DNA from: a virus | Length of the DNA stretch: 20,105 nt | Virus record (IMG/VR): IMGVR_UViG_3300009180_000275 | Span: 1-20,105 of that record | Strand: one strand, 5' to 3' | In this document: positions 6,435 through 13,773 of the stretch, piece by piece | Numbering within the stretch: position 1 is the stretch's first letter | Layout of the letters: each line of letters starts with the position of its first letter | Notes under the pieces: model-generated | Told to the model about the DNA's origin: nothing | The model's database searches: none | The model's input: the letters and a program-made list of their open reading frames with translations, nothing else | Made by a program: the position numbers and the translations under genes

Positions 6435-6519
6435 CGCCAACACCCCCGCCTTCCGCCAGCATTACCCCAACGGCGCCACCGTCTACGACCGCACCGGGCG
6501 TATGACACCTCAGGCCTGA
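6427..6519 (+). CDS. Short protein, possibly 5' part of a broken gene
   Basis: A protein of 30 residues (MLDANTPAFRQHYPNGATVY, then DRTGRMTPQA). Its ATG overlaps the previous stop by 8 nt (ATGCTTGA), the same arrangement as at 5883-5890, which supports the start. The first 25 residues read like the N-terminus of a longer phage protein. The frame at 6540 stays open upstream through this gene, one frame away, so 6427-6725 may be one gene disrupted by an indel near 6500. Function unknown. Confidence 0.45.
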   Translation: MLDANTPAFRQHYPNGATVYDRTGRMTPQA

Positions 6520-6539
6520 CACAGGCACTGCTCCGGCTT

Positions 6540-6725
6540 GTGCAACTGAACTCACCAAAGGCCTGGAGACTGCGGCTGCAGGGCGCCAAGGTTTCATGGC
6601 AAGAGGGCTCCTACGGAGTGTTTAACAAGTCGGACTGCCAACTCCTCCGCCGCCACGGCTTCTGGCCCGCTCCGCTGACGATCAAGCCCCGGCAGTGGCT
6701 CCACATCGGGTTTGACAACCACTGA
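6540..6725 (+). CDS. Small basic protein, unrecognised, uncertain start
   Basis: 61 residues from GTG 6540. No ATG is in frame upstream, but the frame stays open back through 6427-6519, so it may be the 3' part of a frameshifted gene. The sequence is ordinary and protein-like, with conserved-looking Trp, Phe and Tyr (KVSWQEGSYGVFNKSDCQLL, then RRHGFWPAPL and QWLHIGFDNH). It has no signal peptide, membrane span or Cys cluster. It is last in the rightward cassette and converges on the head protein that ends at 6756. Function unknown. Confidence 0.5.
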   Translation: MQLNSPKAWRLRLQGAKVSWQEGSYGVFNKSDCQLLRRHGFWPAPLTIKPRQWLHIGFDNH

Positions 6726-6752
6726 GCCCCGCTTTGTCAACCACATTGTCAA
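6711..6752. repeat. TTGWCAA repeat cluster at a convergent junction
   Basis: TTGACAA (6712-6718) and TTGTCAA (6734-6740) form an inverted repeat, and a second TTGTCAA lies at 6746-6752. Each is followed by CCA. The cluster spans the stop of the rightward gene (6725) and the gap to the leftward stop at 6756. It could be a weak bidirectional terminator or a protein-binding site. There is no T run. Confidence 0.35.
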
Positions 6753-6755
6753 CCA

Positions 6756-7895
6756 TCACCCCCTAGCCGCCGCCCTCCTAGCCGCCAGCTCCCCTATCGC
6801 CTCGCTGAACGTCCGCCCATCCTGCGGGGCATCTAACGGCGCCGAGGGCGGAATGCTGCGCCTGCGATCGGGGAACAGATACCGCTCGCTGGCCGTTGGT
6901 GTCGTCAGAGCCCGCTGTAGCAGCCCCCGCGCCTTCTCCTCACTGATCCCCTCGGCCTTGGCCAGTGCCCGCACGCCTGCCGCCTGCTCCTCCCGCCAGA
7001 ACTCACCATCGAGCAGGGTGTCACGAATCACCGCATCCTCTTCCAGCACCTCATTAGCAGGCACCGGAACCGGTGTGCAGCGGCATTGCGGGTGGGCAGG
7101 GATCACCACCTGATCTGCCGGGAAGATCTGCCCATGGCGACTGAGACACCACCTGCAGGCCCGCTCATCGGTCGCTGCTACCCACCGGATGAAGGCGAAG
7201 CCCTCCTTGAGGTTGTGGTCAATGGCCCCCTTCACATAGGCATTAGCCAGCTCGCTGCGAGCGATCACCTCAGCACGCTGCCTGAGCCCCATGCGGGCCG
7301 TCTTGCCCGTGGGGTCGGTTGTGCCCTCCAGCGCCCCGAGGATCTGCCGTTCCAGCCGCCTGGAGCCCCAGCCGCGAGCTACCCCCTCGCTGACGATCTG
7401 CGCAATCTGATCACGGAACCGGGCCGTTTCGCCCTGCATGAAGGCGGTGGCCGCCTGCGTGGCAGCACGGACCGCCAGCGGGTTGGCACCGGCATAGGTA
7501 GCGGTGGCACCGGTTACGATGGTCTGCAGTGCTGCAGCCGCCTCACCACCAACGGATAGGGCCTCGACTAGATCGGTGGTGAACCGCCGCTGCCAGGCTG
7601 CGATCTCCTCAGGCGGCAGGAACTGCTGAGCATCCCGCAGGATCGCCTGATACTTGGCGGTGGCCTCGCCAGAGCTGTAGGCACCGGGGGCCCTGATCGG
7701 GTTCCCCTCGGGGTCTAGTGCCTCGGGGCCCACGGCGTTCAGGTAGGCGTTGTAGTGCCGCTTCAGGTCGCCTAGGACGCGATCCAGGGCGGTGCGGAGC
7801 ATGGCAGCGGTGTTCTCCACCATCCGCCCTTCCAGCTCATCGAGGATGGCGGCGTAGCTGTCTACGCTGCTGATGATGCGGTCGCCCTGGGCCAT
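6756..7895 (-). CDS. Phage head morphogenesis protein, Mu F/SPP1 gp7-like
   Basis: A protein of 379 residues. The long N-terminal part is helical (ILDELEGRMVENTAAMLRTA and onwards). The C-terminal third carries the family signature: RQRAEVIARSELANAYVKGA, then GFAFIRWVAATDERACRWC, SRHGQIFP, and PAHPQCRCTPVPV. The CxxC and the 'HPxCRC' element are the hallmark of the Mu F minor head domain. These proteins are minor capsid components that attach near the portal and in some phages take part in DNA ejection. It sits directly after the portal region in the transcribed direction, as expected. The start ATG follows the small membrane protein as TAA-cca-ATG. The tail end is Ala/Arg-rich (ELAARRAAARG). 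Confidence 0.88.
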   Translation of the reverse strand: MAQGDRIISSVDSYAAILDELEGRMVENTAAMLRTALDRVLGDLKRHYNAYLNAVGPEALDPEGNPIRAPGAYSSGEATAKYQAILRDAQQFLPPEEIAAWQRRFTTDLVEALSVGGEAAAALQTIVTGATATYAGANPLAVRAATQAATAFMQGETARFRDQIAQIVSEGVARGWGSRRLERQILGALEGTTDPTGKTARMGLRQRAEVIARSELANAYVKGAIDHNLKEGFAFIRWVAATDERACRWCLSRHGQIFPADQVVIPAHPQCRCTPVPVPANEVLEEDAVIRDTLLDGEFWREEQAAGVRALAKAEGISEEKARGLLQRALTTPTASERYLFPDRRRSIPPSAPLDAPQDGRTFSEAIGELAARRAAARG

Positions 7896-7898
7896 TGG

Positions 7899-8039
7899 TT
7901 ACGGCCGTGGGAAGTACAGCAAAAGAGCGATACCGGCCACAATCATTCCACCCGATAAGGCAAAATCAAATCGGGTTCCGTTAGCAAGGAACAATCCCCA
8001 GCAGCCGCCAACGACAAGGCTGATAAATGAGTATTTCAC
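7899..8039 (-). CDS. Small two-span membrane protein
   Basis: A protein of 46 residues from GTG 8039, whose first bases overlap the previous stop as GTGA. It ends three bases before the head protein starts. Two hydrophobic segments are seen: YSFISLVVGGCWGLFLA and MIVAGIALLLYF, joined by a short loop (NGTRFDFALSGG), a hairpin-like membrane topology. The spacing and overlap on both sides support a real gene. Membrane proteins are unusual between portal and Mu F genes. A holin-like, superinfection or membrane-adapted role can be imagined, but nothing in the sequence proves it. Confidence 0.6.
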   Translation of the reverse strand: MKYSFISLVVGGCWGLFLANGTRFDFALSGGMIVAGIALLLYFPRP

Positions 8040-8209
8040 TCGCCCACCACCCAGTCGCCTTCCTCCTCATCGTCAGAATCGTCATCAAAGCTGGCGAGCA
8101 CCAGTTCCTGCTTGGCCAGTTCCAGCACACCGACCACCTCAAACAAGCTGCACAGGGATTCGGAGATGGCTGCGCTGATCGCCTCGTAAAGCTGTTCCGC
8201 TGAAGTCAT
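8036..8209 (-). CDS. Small acidic protein, unrecognised
   Basis: A protein of 57 residues from ATG 8209 (MTSAEQLYEAISAAISESLC). The N-terminal two thirds is a long helix with heptad-like hydrophobics (SLFEVVGVLELAKQELVLAS). The C-terminus is strongly acidic (FDDDSDDEEEGDWVVGE). It overlaps the membrane microprotein by 4 nt (GTGA). Its position, after the portal and before the Mu F-like protein, suggests a virion-assembly helper, but I do not recognise a family. The gap to the portal stop is 32 nt with no clear terminator. Confidence 0.65.
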   Translation of the reverse strand: MTSAEQLYEAISAAISESLCSLFEVVGVLELAKQELVLASFDDDSDDEEEGDWVVGE

Positions 8210-8241
8210 GATGACTCTGTGGTTACGGCTTAGCTTTCCGC

Positions 8242-9750
8242 TCAGGCTGCCGCCGGCTGCGACTCATCCAGCGGTGTGCTCATATCCAGCGGCGTGGTCG
8301 TGTCGTTCCGCCCTGGTGTTGGCGCCCCCAGCGTCGGCCGCTCCCTGCGGATCCGCTTCATCTCATCTTCCACACTGCTCGTTGCCCGGTTGAACCCACC
8401 GCGCTGCAGCTCCTCCACGGCGCTCTCCTGGCTGATCAGCGGCTCGCCACCGGTTAGGTCCATCAGCGCCTTGGCACCCTGCGCATCAAGCGGCGGGACA
8501 AAGGCGTTCTCGTCCATCGTGAGGCCAGCCCCGACAGGTAGCTCCTCCCCGGTATAGAGGCACCAGATCGCCAGGATGGACTGCATCACGGACTTCTTAC
8601 GCTCGCCCATCGCTTTGATGCTCACCTGCGTCCTGCCGCCCTCAAGCTGCGCCTGGGTGGCCGTCTTGGTGATCTTGCTATCACCGCTGAGGAAGCCCAG
8701 CAGCTGCTGATTGATCAGCTCAACCACTTCCTTGATCTGTTCCCGTTGTTCGGCTAGAGATGTGGCTTCGGGTTCTGACCAATAGAACTTCCCACCTTTT
8801 TCTAGCCGGATGACGCTGTTGGGACCGATAACCAATGGCCTTTCCGGTTGGCCTGGCCCAACTGGGATGCCACCCTCCTCAACCGGCACCGGCATGGCGC
8901 ACTTATGAGTCTTCTCTTCCAGATCGCTGGACTTCCGAAAATGCTGGAAGCAGTGCTCCACCACCTGCCGCAATGGCTGCCCACCTTTGCCGAACCCGGC
9001 CTTCTCGGCTGGATACCAAACTACCGGGCAGATCGGCAGCGGTTTCTGTTTGGCGTCCAGGTATTGGCCATTGCTCACCTCGTCAATAGTTAGCCTGCCG
9101 TCTGCCTGCTTGGTCAGCTTGTACAGCGTCCACTTCCCCGCCTCGATCACCCGGTAGCGCTCCTCATAGATCACCCCAAAGTCGCCGTCGGGGGAATCAA
9201 CCTCAGCCCATTCCAGGAACGTGCAGCGGGTCACCACCTCCACCGAATTGACGATGGCCGTCCGCCAGTTCAGGCACGTTGAACGGGTGCGGCTGACTAG
9301 ATATGGGCGCCGCTTCAGTGCAGCCTCGCTGGCCCCATCGGTGGGTTGACCATCGGGCATCTCCACCAGGACCGGCACCCCACCATCTCGAAGGCATAGG
9401 GCATCCACGGTGAGCCACCACGCCTTAAGGCTATTGCCCTCTAGGTCAATGTTGTCCATCGCCTTCTCAAAGGTCGGCGGTGCGTTCACTAGGTCGCTGC
9501 GCGATAGCACCCCTGCGAAGGCTTCGATACCAGCCCGGAAGAAGTCGGCGAACACCGCACGACCCAGCCTGCCCTCATAGGCATTAGGCGGTTCCGCTGG
9601 TTCGGCCGGCAGATACTTTCGCTTGGTCGCCTCACCCTTCAGGCAATACCAGGCGTCGTAGGCTCGCTCCAGATCCTCGGCGTACTCCCGCAAGATCGGG
9701 TGCCGGAACGATGGCAGCTTCGGGTCGGTTCCAGGATGTTCAGAATGCAC
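8242..9750 (-). CDS. Portal protein, DUF4055 family
   Basis: A protein of 502 residues, a usual length for portals. The N-terminal part fits DUF4055 portal proteins: AYDAWYCLKGEATKRKYLPA, EPAEPPNAYEGRL, then FADFFRAGIEAFAGVLSR. Later segments include GVPVLVEMPDG, an acidic beta region, and the C-terminal long helix with EVVELINQQLLGF and TATQAQLEGGRTQVSI. The portal forms a dodecameric ring at one capsid vertex, through which the terminase pumps DNA and to which the neck attaches. Start is GTG 9750. The C-terminal tail is low-complexity (TPGRNDTTTPLDMSTPLDES). Neighbours fit: terminase upstream, Mu F-like protein downstream. Confidence 0.85.
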   Translation of the reverse strand: MHSEHPGTDPKLPSFRHPILREYAEDLERAYDAWYCLKGEATKRKYLPAEPAEPPNAYEGRLGRAVFADFFRAGIEAFAGVLSRSDLVNAPPTFEKAMDNIDLEGNSLKAWWLTVDALCLRDGGVPVLVEMPDGQPTDGASEAALKRRPYLVSRTRSTCLNWRTAIVNSVEVVTRCTFLEWAEVDSPDGDFGVIYEERYRVIEAGKWTLYKLTKQADGRLTIDEVSNGQYLDAKQKPLPICPVVWYPAEKAGFGKGGQPLRQVVEHCFQHFRKSSDLEEKTHKCAMPVPVEEGGIPVGPGQPERPLVIGPNSVIRLEKGGKFYWSEPEATSLAEQREQIKEVVELINQQLLGFLSGDSKITKTATQAQLEGGRTQVSIKAMGERKKSVMQSILAIWCLYTGEELPVGAGLTMDENAFVPPLDAQGAKALMDLTGGEPLISQESAVEELQRGGFNRATSSVEDEMKRIRRERPTLGAPTPGRNDTTTPLDMSTPLDESQPAAA

Positions 9751-9790
9751 CGCCGCCCGTACTCTTTGCCTGCTAGTGGAGCTTTCCGCC

Positions 9791-10705
9791 CTACAGCTTC
9801 ACCGCCTTGGGATGGGGCTTGCGGCGTTGGAACAGGGACGGCTGCACCACCTCGACCGGTGCGGGCCTGGGCTGGCGGGGGCGCCGCTCACGGGGTGCGG
9901 GGGCAATGGTGGCAACGTTGAGACCTAGGAGCCCCTGGCGGAACTGCTCCAGCGTGCGTCCACGCAGCTGCGCCTTCAGGAGGTTGTGGAACTGAATCAT
10001 CGGCCCGGAAGGGTAGGCCCGCTTGAATGGATCAGTAGCCCAGCGCTCTAGGAGGCCACGATCAGCGGGGCGCAGGTTGGCAAAGGCTGCATCGGTGAGG
10101 GCATAGAGCGCGGGGACAAGGGCTGCCTCGGTGGCCTGTGGCTGGTGCTGGCTAAAGAGGGTCAGCTCCTCCTCCAGCTCCACCGTGCCGACCATGCCGC
10201 CAAGCATCTCGGTGATCTCTTCCTCGGTAAAACAGGGCAGGGCCTCGACAACCTGGGCGAGCGTCTGCCCCTCGGCCAGCATCCGGCGAACACGGGGGTA
10301 GTGCTCACGCCACTTTGATGGCATCTTCACGTCGTAGCCATGGTCACGGATGTGGTGTTTGATGGCCCCCTCGATGAACATGCACACGCAGGTTGAGAGC
10401 GCATAGGGGCGCTCTGTGGCGGGGTTGATCCTGTGCGGGTCATAGCGGCGGCACCCGTTGATCAGCCCCTCCAGGGCGGGGCCGATGAAGTCTTCAAAGG
10501 GGCGGGAGCAGCGGCGGGACCACTTAGCAGCAGCTGCCTCGGCTAGCCCCTGGTTCTCAACAATCAGCCGCTCGGATAGTTCAGTGCGCGGTGGCGCTCC
10601 AGCCTTAGCCGGTTGCTCCAGCGGCGCACCCTTGCGCTCCCGTCGCTTGCGCTTGGGGAGCTCCGGGAGGGTATCGGTGGGTTGTGGCGGGGAGATGGTG
10701 GTCAT
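9791..10705 (-). CDS. Sigma-70 family-like factor (phage-encoded)
   Basis: A protein of 304 residues. After a basic, Pro-rich N-terminus (about 1-40), residues 47-125 match sigma region 2: LIVENQGLAEAAAAKWSRR, PFEDFIGPALEGLINGCRRY, YALSTCVCMFIEGAIKHHIR, DHG. This compares well with the 'dL.q.g..GLi.A...yDp...FsTya...irg.i..~lRdh' pattern of group 3 sigma factors such as the SigB/SigF type. Residues about 128-169 (MPSKWREHYPRVRRM, LAQVVEALPCFTEEEITEML) resemble region 3. A standard region 4 helix-turn-helix is not evident; only LRPADRGLLERW (211-222) hints at it. The C-terminus is basic and Pro-rich. The start overlaps the previous stop by ATGA. A role in directing host RNA polymerase to phage promoters is inference. 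Confidence 0.65.
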   Translation of the reverse strand: MTTISPPQPTDTLPELPKRKRRERKGAPLEQPAKAGAPPRTELSERLIVENQGLAEAAAAKWSRRCSRPFEDFIGPALEGLINGCRRYDPHRINPATERPYALSTCVCMFIEGAIKHHIRDHGYDVKMPSKWREHYPRVRRMLAEGQTLAQVVEALPCFTEEEITEMLGGMVGTVELEEELTLFSQHQPQATEAALVPALYALTDAAFANLRPADRGLLERWATDPFKRAYPSGPMIQFHNLLKAQLRGRTLEQFRQGLLGLNVATIAPAPRERRPRQPRPAPVEVVQPSLFQRRKPHPKAVKL

Positions 10706-10995
10706 AACCGGGCAGCCTTTCTGCTGGCATGGTCTTCGCGGAGAACGTCCAGCACCTCGACAGGAAGCAAGATGCGGCCACCTTCATCCGCGCCCCTTCC
10801 AGTGTGAGCCTGCAGGTATTCGTACAACTTGCTTTTGGTTATTCCGTGAGGGCTGGATCCTTGGTATTGAATGCAGGTTATCGGGATCATCTCTGACCAG
10901 TCCTGCTCCAGCAGCCAATCGACAACTTCAGGCGGCGGTAGGTGCGGGTCGCGGGGTGTGGTGCTCATTGGCTGGGTGGGTTGGTGGGTGTTCAT
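10702..10995 (-). CDS. Small protein with possible helix-turn-helix segment
   Basis: 97 residues from ATG 10995, which overlaps the large-terminase stop by ATGA. A second ATG at 10968 (MSTTPRDPHL) follows a CACCAACCCACCCAGCC leader and is a realistic alternative giving 88 residues. Residues about 52-65 (ITKSKLYEYLQAHT) look like a short recognition helix, followed by RILLPVEVLDVLRED. This might be an excisionase or MerR-type DNA-binding fold, but I do not recognise the family. It ends overlapping the sigma-like gene (ATGA), so the two may be co-translated and could work together. Confidence 0.65.
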   Translation of the reverse strand: MNTHQPTQPMSTTPRDPHLPPPEVVDWLLEQDWSEMIPITCIQYQGSSPHGITKSKLYEYLQAHTGRGADEGGRILLPVEVLDVLREDHASRKAARL

Positions 10996-12377
10996 CGGAA
11001 GCCGGGGATAGCGGATCGCCGCCGGGTGGGGGCTTCCGGTTGCTGCTGCGGTAGGCCATGGCCGTAGTGAGCAGTGGTCACCCGCATGGGGCCCGTGCCT
11101 GCCACGTGATTGATCGCCTGAGTCACCGAATCCGCTAGGTCATCGTGCCCATCTTCTCGCACCCCCAGCGATAGCAACTGCTCCTCTAGGACACGCAGCC
11201 ATGGTGCGCTGTGCGTCTCCCTCGGGTGAAGGATCAGGCCTTGCTCATAGCTTGGCGCTGCTGCATTGCCACGGGCCGTCTTGCCGCCGATGGGGTTGCA
11301 CTCCCGGATGATGAACCCGGCTGCTTCGCGTTTGAGCTTGTCGATGATGGCGCTGCCGTTGGCGCGGTCCTCGACCAGCAGCTCACCGAACTGCCACCGA
11401 TCCCAGAGGCTTTGGATCAGGGCGAGGGTATCCACGAAGCCGATCTTTTGATTGGCGGCCCCTAGCAGGTACATCCTGCCGCTGTGGTAGCCCCAAACGG
11501 TGATGCCCACGTAGTCGTTCTTTTTGCCTTCTTTGAAGTTGGCATCGACGCTGGCCAGGATCCGCTGAAAGCCTCGGGTTGGCAGATCCTCGGGCCCGTA
11601 GTAGCTGAACCACTCGCGGCGGAAAATGGCGCGACCCTTGAGGTCGATGATCTCGGCCCCGTACTCCTGCGCGAACAAGTCAGGGCCCAGGGTGCGGCGG
11701 GCTGCCTCGATCTCCGATTCAGCAACCCGGCCGCCATCGGCGGTGGTGAAGCGGAACCCGCTGCCCTCAGGATCCTCGCCGCTTTCGGCTGCCTTGAGGG
11801 CATCGGTGAACCAGTTCTCACCGGCTGGGGTGGTTATGAACCAGGCCGGTCCCCGTTGATCGGATAGGGCAGGGCGCAGCACCATCGTCCAGGCGTCCTG
11901 GCGCACGTAGGCGGCTTCGTCTACCACGCAGCCGGAGAGGCTGACACCACGCAGGCGGTCAGGGTCTTCTGCACCCTTGAGGAAGATCCTGGCGCCATTG
12001 ATCAGCTCGATGGATAGCTCCCCCTCGTTCTTGGCTGCGAGCGCGTTGGGCGGCGTCATCCGCTTCAGGTCTACCCAGGCGATCTGCTTCGCCATGCGGT
12101 AGGTGGCAGTCACGTAGTAGAACAACCCGCCTGGCGTGGCCATCGCCCAGGTGAGCAGGCGGGTGATGCTCAGGTAGGTCTTCCCAAAGCGACGACCGGC
12201 CATCAGGTACTTGAACCGGGCCGGGTCGTCGTAGACGCTGCGCTGGGGATCGCTGAGGGTGTCGTAAAGGCTGGCGCCAATCAGGCTGAGGTCTGTGGTG
12301 CAGGGGAGGGCAGCATCACGCTCCAGCTCCAGCATGGCAAGGCGCGAGGAGGCGTCAGGGGCGCGGATGGGGGTCAT
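10992..12377 (-). CDS. terL: Terminase large subunit
   Basis: 461 residues from ATG 12377, chosen because it overlaps the HNH stop as ATGA and is preceded by GGAGAAGG at a good distance; an in-frame start at 12422 would overlap the previous gene further. ATPase domain: Walker A MAGRRFGKTYLS (about 60-71), Walker B with the catalytic Glu in SGCVVDEAAYV (about 148-158), and a coupling motif near FITTPAGENW. Nuclease domain: SVDANFKEGKKNDYVGI, ELLVEDRANGSAI and EDGHDDLADSV supply the acidic metal ligands. The enzyme cuts concatemeric DNA and drives packaging into the prohead through the portal. Neighbours (small terminase, HNH, portal) agree. Confidence 0.93.
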   Translation of the reverse strand: MTPIRAPDASSRLAMLELERDAALPCTTDLSLIGASLYDTLSDPQRSVYDDPARFKYLMAGRRFGKTYLSITRLLTWAMATPGGLFYYVTATYRMAKQIAWVDLKRMTPPNALAAKNEGELSIELINGARIFLKGAEDPDRLRGVSLSGCVVDEAAYVRQDAWTMVLRPALSDQRGPAWFITTPAGENWFTDALKAAESGEDPEGSGFRFTTADGGRVAESEIEAARRTLGPDLFAQEYGAEIIDLKGRAIFRREWFSYYGPEDLPTRGFQRILASVDANFKEGKKNDYVGITVWGYHSGRMYLLGAANQKIGFVDTLALIQSLWDRWQFGELLVEDRANGSAIIDKLKREAAGFIIRECNPIGGKTARGNAAAPSYEQGLILHPRETHSAPWLRVLEEQLLSLGVREDGHDDLADSVTQAINHVAGTGPMRVTTAHYGHGLPQQQPEAPTRRRSAIPGFR

Positions 12378-12964
12378 GCGGCCTTCTCCGGTAAGTCCTT
12401 CAGGGCAGACGTAATAGCCCATTCAATGGAGGAAATTTTAGTTTCAGGACCCTTACCGCTTTGCGAAAAATGAATTGCCGTCTTTCTTAGTTGCTCTCTC
12501 ATCTGACGAGCTATTGCATCATGATCAACACTAGACACATTTTTGCCCTGAAGTGCATCCGTAATTGATTGCATAAGAGGCCAATAGCGGCCCAGCCCCA
12601 AGCCGGACATAGGATTTTGCTGCTTACTAATCCAGCTCCAGAAGAACTCTGGATCTGGTGTGTCTGGCATCAAATCGTGGCAGTAGCGACACAAAGGGAC
12701 AATGTTTGAGGGATCGGGCTCTCCCCCTATTGACTTTGCGACTATATGGCAGCGTTGCAATCTCTTGCCTACGTCATGTCCGCAGCACCAGCACCTTTCC
12801 CACTCCTCCATTGAATCAGTCCATTCAATGGCGAGGCAGTCGTCAAGGATTCTTTCTTTATGCGCCTTCCAACAAGCAGCGATCCATGAGGGTGCTTTTG
12901 TGCTGGCTTCCTGCACTACTTTGGTTTGCAGGTAATCGCTGAGGCAGAGCTGCGTGCTTGTCAT
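12374..12964 (-). CDS. HNH endonuclease-like protein
   Basis: 196 residues from ATG 12964 (MTSTQLCLSDYLQTKVVQEA), which overlaps the previous stop by ATGA; an in-frame start at 12994 would overlap further. The HNH core lies near residues 59-100: CWCCGHDVG, LQRCHIVAKSIGGEPDPSN and IVPLCRYCHDLMP, with two Cys pairs and the H in CHIVAKS. The C-terminal half is helical and unrecognised (ITDALQGKNVSSVDHDAIAR). The DNA is visibly richer in A+T than the terminase genes on both sides. In HK97-like phages an HNH protein beside the terminase is known to assist DNA cleavage at packaging. That role is plausible here because the gene lies between both terminase subunits. Confidence 0.85.
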   Translation of the reverse strand: MTSTQLCLSDYLQTKVVQEASTKAPSWIAACWKAHKERILDDCLAIEWTDSMEEWERCWCCGHDVGKRLQRCHIVAKSIGGEPDPSNIVPLCRYCHDLMPDTPDPEFFWSWISKQQNPMSGLGLGRYWPLMQSITDALQGKNVSSVDHDAIARQMREQLRKTAIHFSQSGKGPETKISSIEWAITSALKDLPEKAA

Positions 12965-13239
12965 CCCACCGGCCCCACGCGATACACCGCCCAATAGGCG
13001 CCGGGTCCTGGGTGGTCCGTAACCTCAATCAACTGATGCTCACGCAATGCCGCAATCCGCCTGCCTACGGTGGACTGCGAACACTGCCACCGGCTCATCA
13101 TCTCAGCGGTAGTAATCTCCGGGACAATGCCTGCCCGGATGCGCATATCCAGCCATTCGGCAAGCTCCAGGCAATCAAGCAGGGTGCCTTCACTCACATA
13201 GGGCCGTCGTGCCAGCAGGGTGCGGACGAGATCGTTCAT
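12961..13239 (-). CDS. Winged-helix DNA-binding protein
   Basis: A protein of 92 residues. The middle shows a helix-turn-helix (ITTAEMMSRWQCSQSTVGRR, then IAALREHQLIEVTDH) followed by a strand-like wing (GAYWAVYRV). The pattern resembles small winged-helix regulators or the N-terminal domain of replication/regulatory proteins. It overlaps both neighbours by ATGA, upstream with the small terminase and downstream with the HNH gene. It may be a regulator, or a second DNA-recognition component of the packaging machinery. I cannot decide between these from sequence. Confidence 0.7.
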   Translation of the reverse strand: MNDLVRTLLARRPYVSEGTLLDCLELAEWLDMRIRAGIVPEITTAEMMSRWQCSQSTVGRRIAALREHQLIEVTDHPGPGAYWAVYRVGPVG

Positions 13240-13739
13240 CCTTCCCCCTCATCAGTAGGAGGCGTCCCAAGGCCACGGGCCTGGATCTGCAGCAGCACCC
13301 GCCGTTCATCGTCTGGGGTGAGCCCAGCAGAGGCAAGGGCATCCATCACGGTGGCGATGGTCTTGCGCTCTACGCGGCGATCGGCGGCAGCATCCGAGAA
13401 GTGATCACGCAGTCTGGGATGATGCGTCAGCAGCCAGGTTGCAGCCCAAGGGTTGCCTCCATCAGCCTGCTTCTTTATCCCAGTCAGCAAGTTGCGGCAA
13501 TATTCCGCGTCAGCAAAAAAGATAGCTTCGCGAAATTGGTGATGAAGGCTGCCTTCCTCCTCTTCGTCTGCTTTCTTGATCCAGGTGCTGCAGGTGGCTC
13601 GATGAACCCCGAGAAGACTGGCGATCATTCCAACGGGCAAGCCATCCGCTGCGTGCTGCTTGGCTGCTTCCACCAGTTCAGGTGTGAGCTTGCTTGGGCG
13701 GCCAGCAGGCACGGGTAGCGCGGCGTTGCGGTCGCCCAT
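13236..13739 (-). CDS. Terminase small subunit (probable)
   Basis: A protein of 167 residues. The N-terminus has GRPSKLTPELVEAAKQHAAD, a typical opening of phage small terminases, and a helix-turn-helix at about 35-55 (LPVGMIASLLGVHRATCSTW, then IKKA). The middle is helical (REAIFFADAEYCRNLLTGIK), and the C-terminal half (RDHFSDAAADRRVERKTIAT) is a probable oligomerisation and large-subunit contact region. Small terminases bind the pac or cos site and bring the large subunit to DNA. The gene lies two genes before the large subunit. ATG 13739 is used; no Shine-Dalgarno is evident, but GGCTTAGAC lies just before it. It is the first gene after the hairpin at 13773-13754. Confidence 0.75.
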   Translation of the reverse strand: MGDRNAALPVPAGRPSKLTPELVEAAKQHAADGLPVGMIASLLGVHRATCSTWIKKADEEEEGSLHHQFREAIFFADAEYCRNLLTGIKKQADGGNPWAATWLLTHHPRLRDHFSDAAADRRVERKTIATVMDALASAGLTPDDERRVLLQIQARGLGTPPTDEGEG

Positions 13740-13753
13740 AGTCTAAGCCATAA

Positions 13754-13773
13754 TTGCCGTTTGGGAACGGCAA
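13754..13773 (-). promoter_or_regulatory. Perfect hairpin between dcd fusion and small terminase
   Basis: TTGCCGTT and AACGGCAA form a perfect 8-bp stem with a 4-nt loop. It lies 18 nt after the stop of the deaminase fusion and 14 nt before the small-terminase ATG (minus-strand reading). No T run follows, so it is a poor intrinsic terminator; it could act as an operator or as a leader structure. The minus-strand sequence after it, ATTATGGCTTAGACTATG, recalls the GGCTTA promoter core. Confidence 0.45.

Noticed and set aside
6711-6752. Attachment-site core
   Set aside because: The repeats are short and no integrase or tRNA is near; a convergent-junction structure explains them more simply.
8210-8241. 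TAAGCCGTAA similar to the reverse of the promoter core
   Set aside because: It is a ten-base match only, in the opposite orientation to the downstream gene, with no -10 box or hairpin.
10992-12422. Start of the large terminase at 12422
   Set aside because: ATG 12377 overlaps the HNH stop by ATGA and has a GGAGAAGG site; the 15 extra codons overlap the HNH gene.
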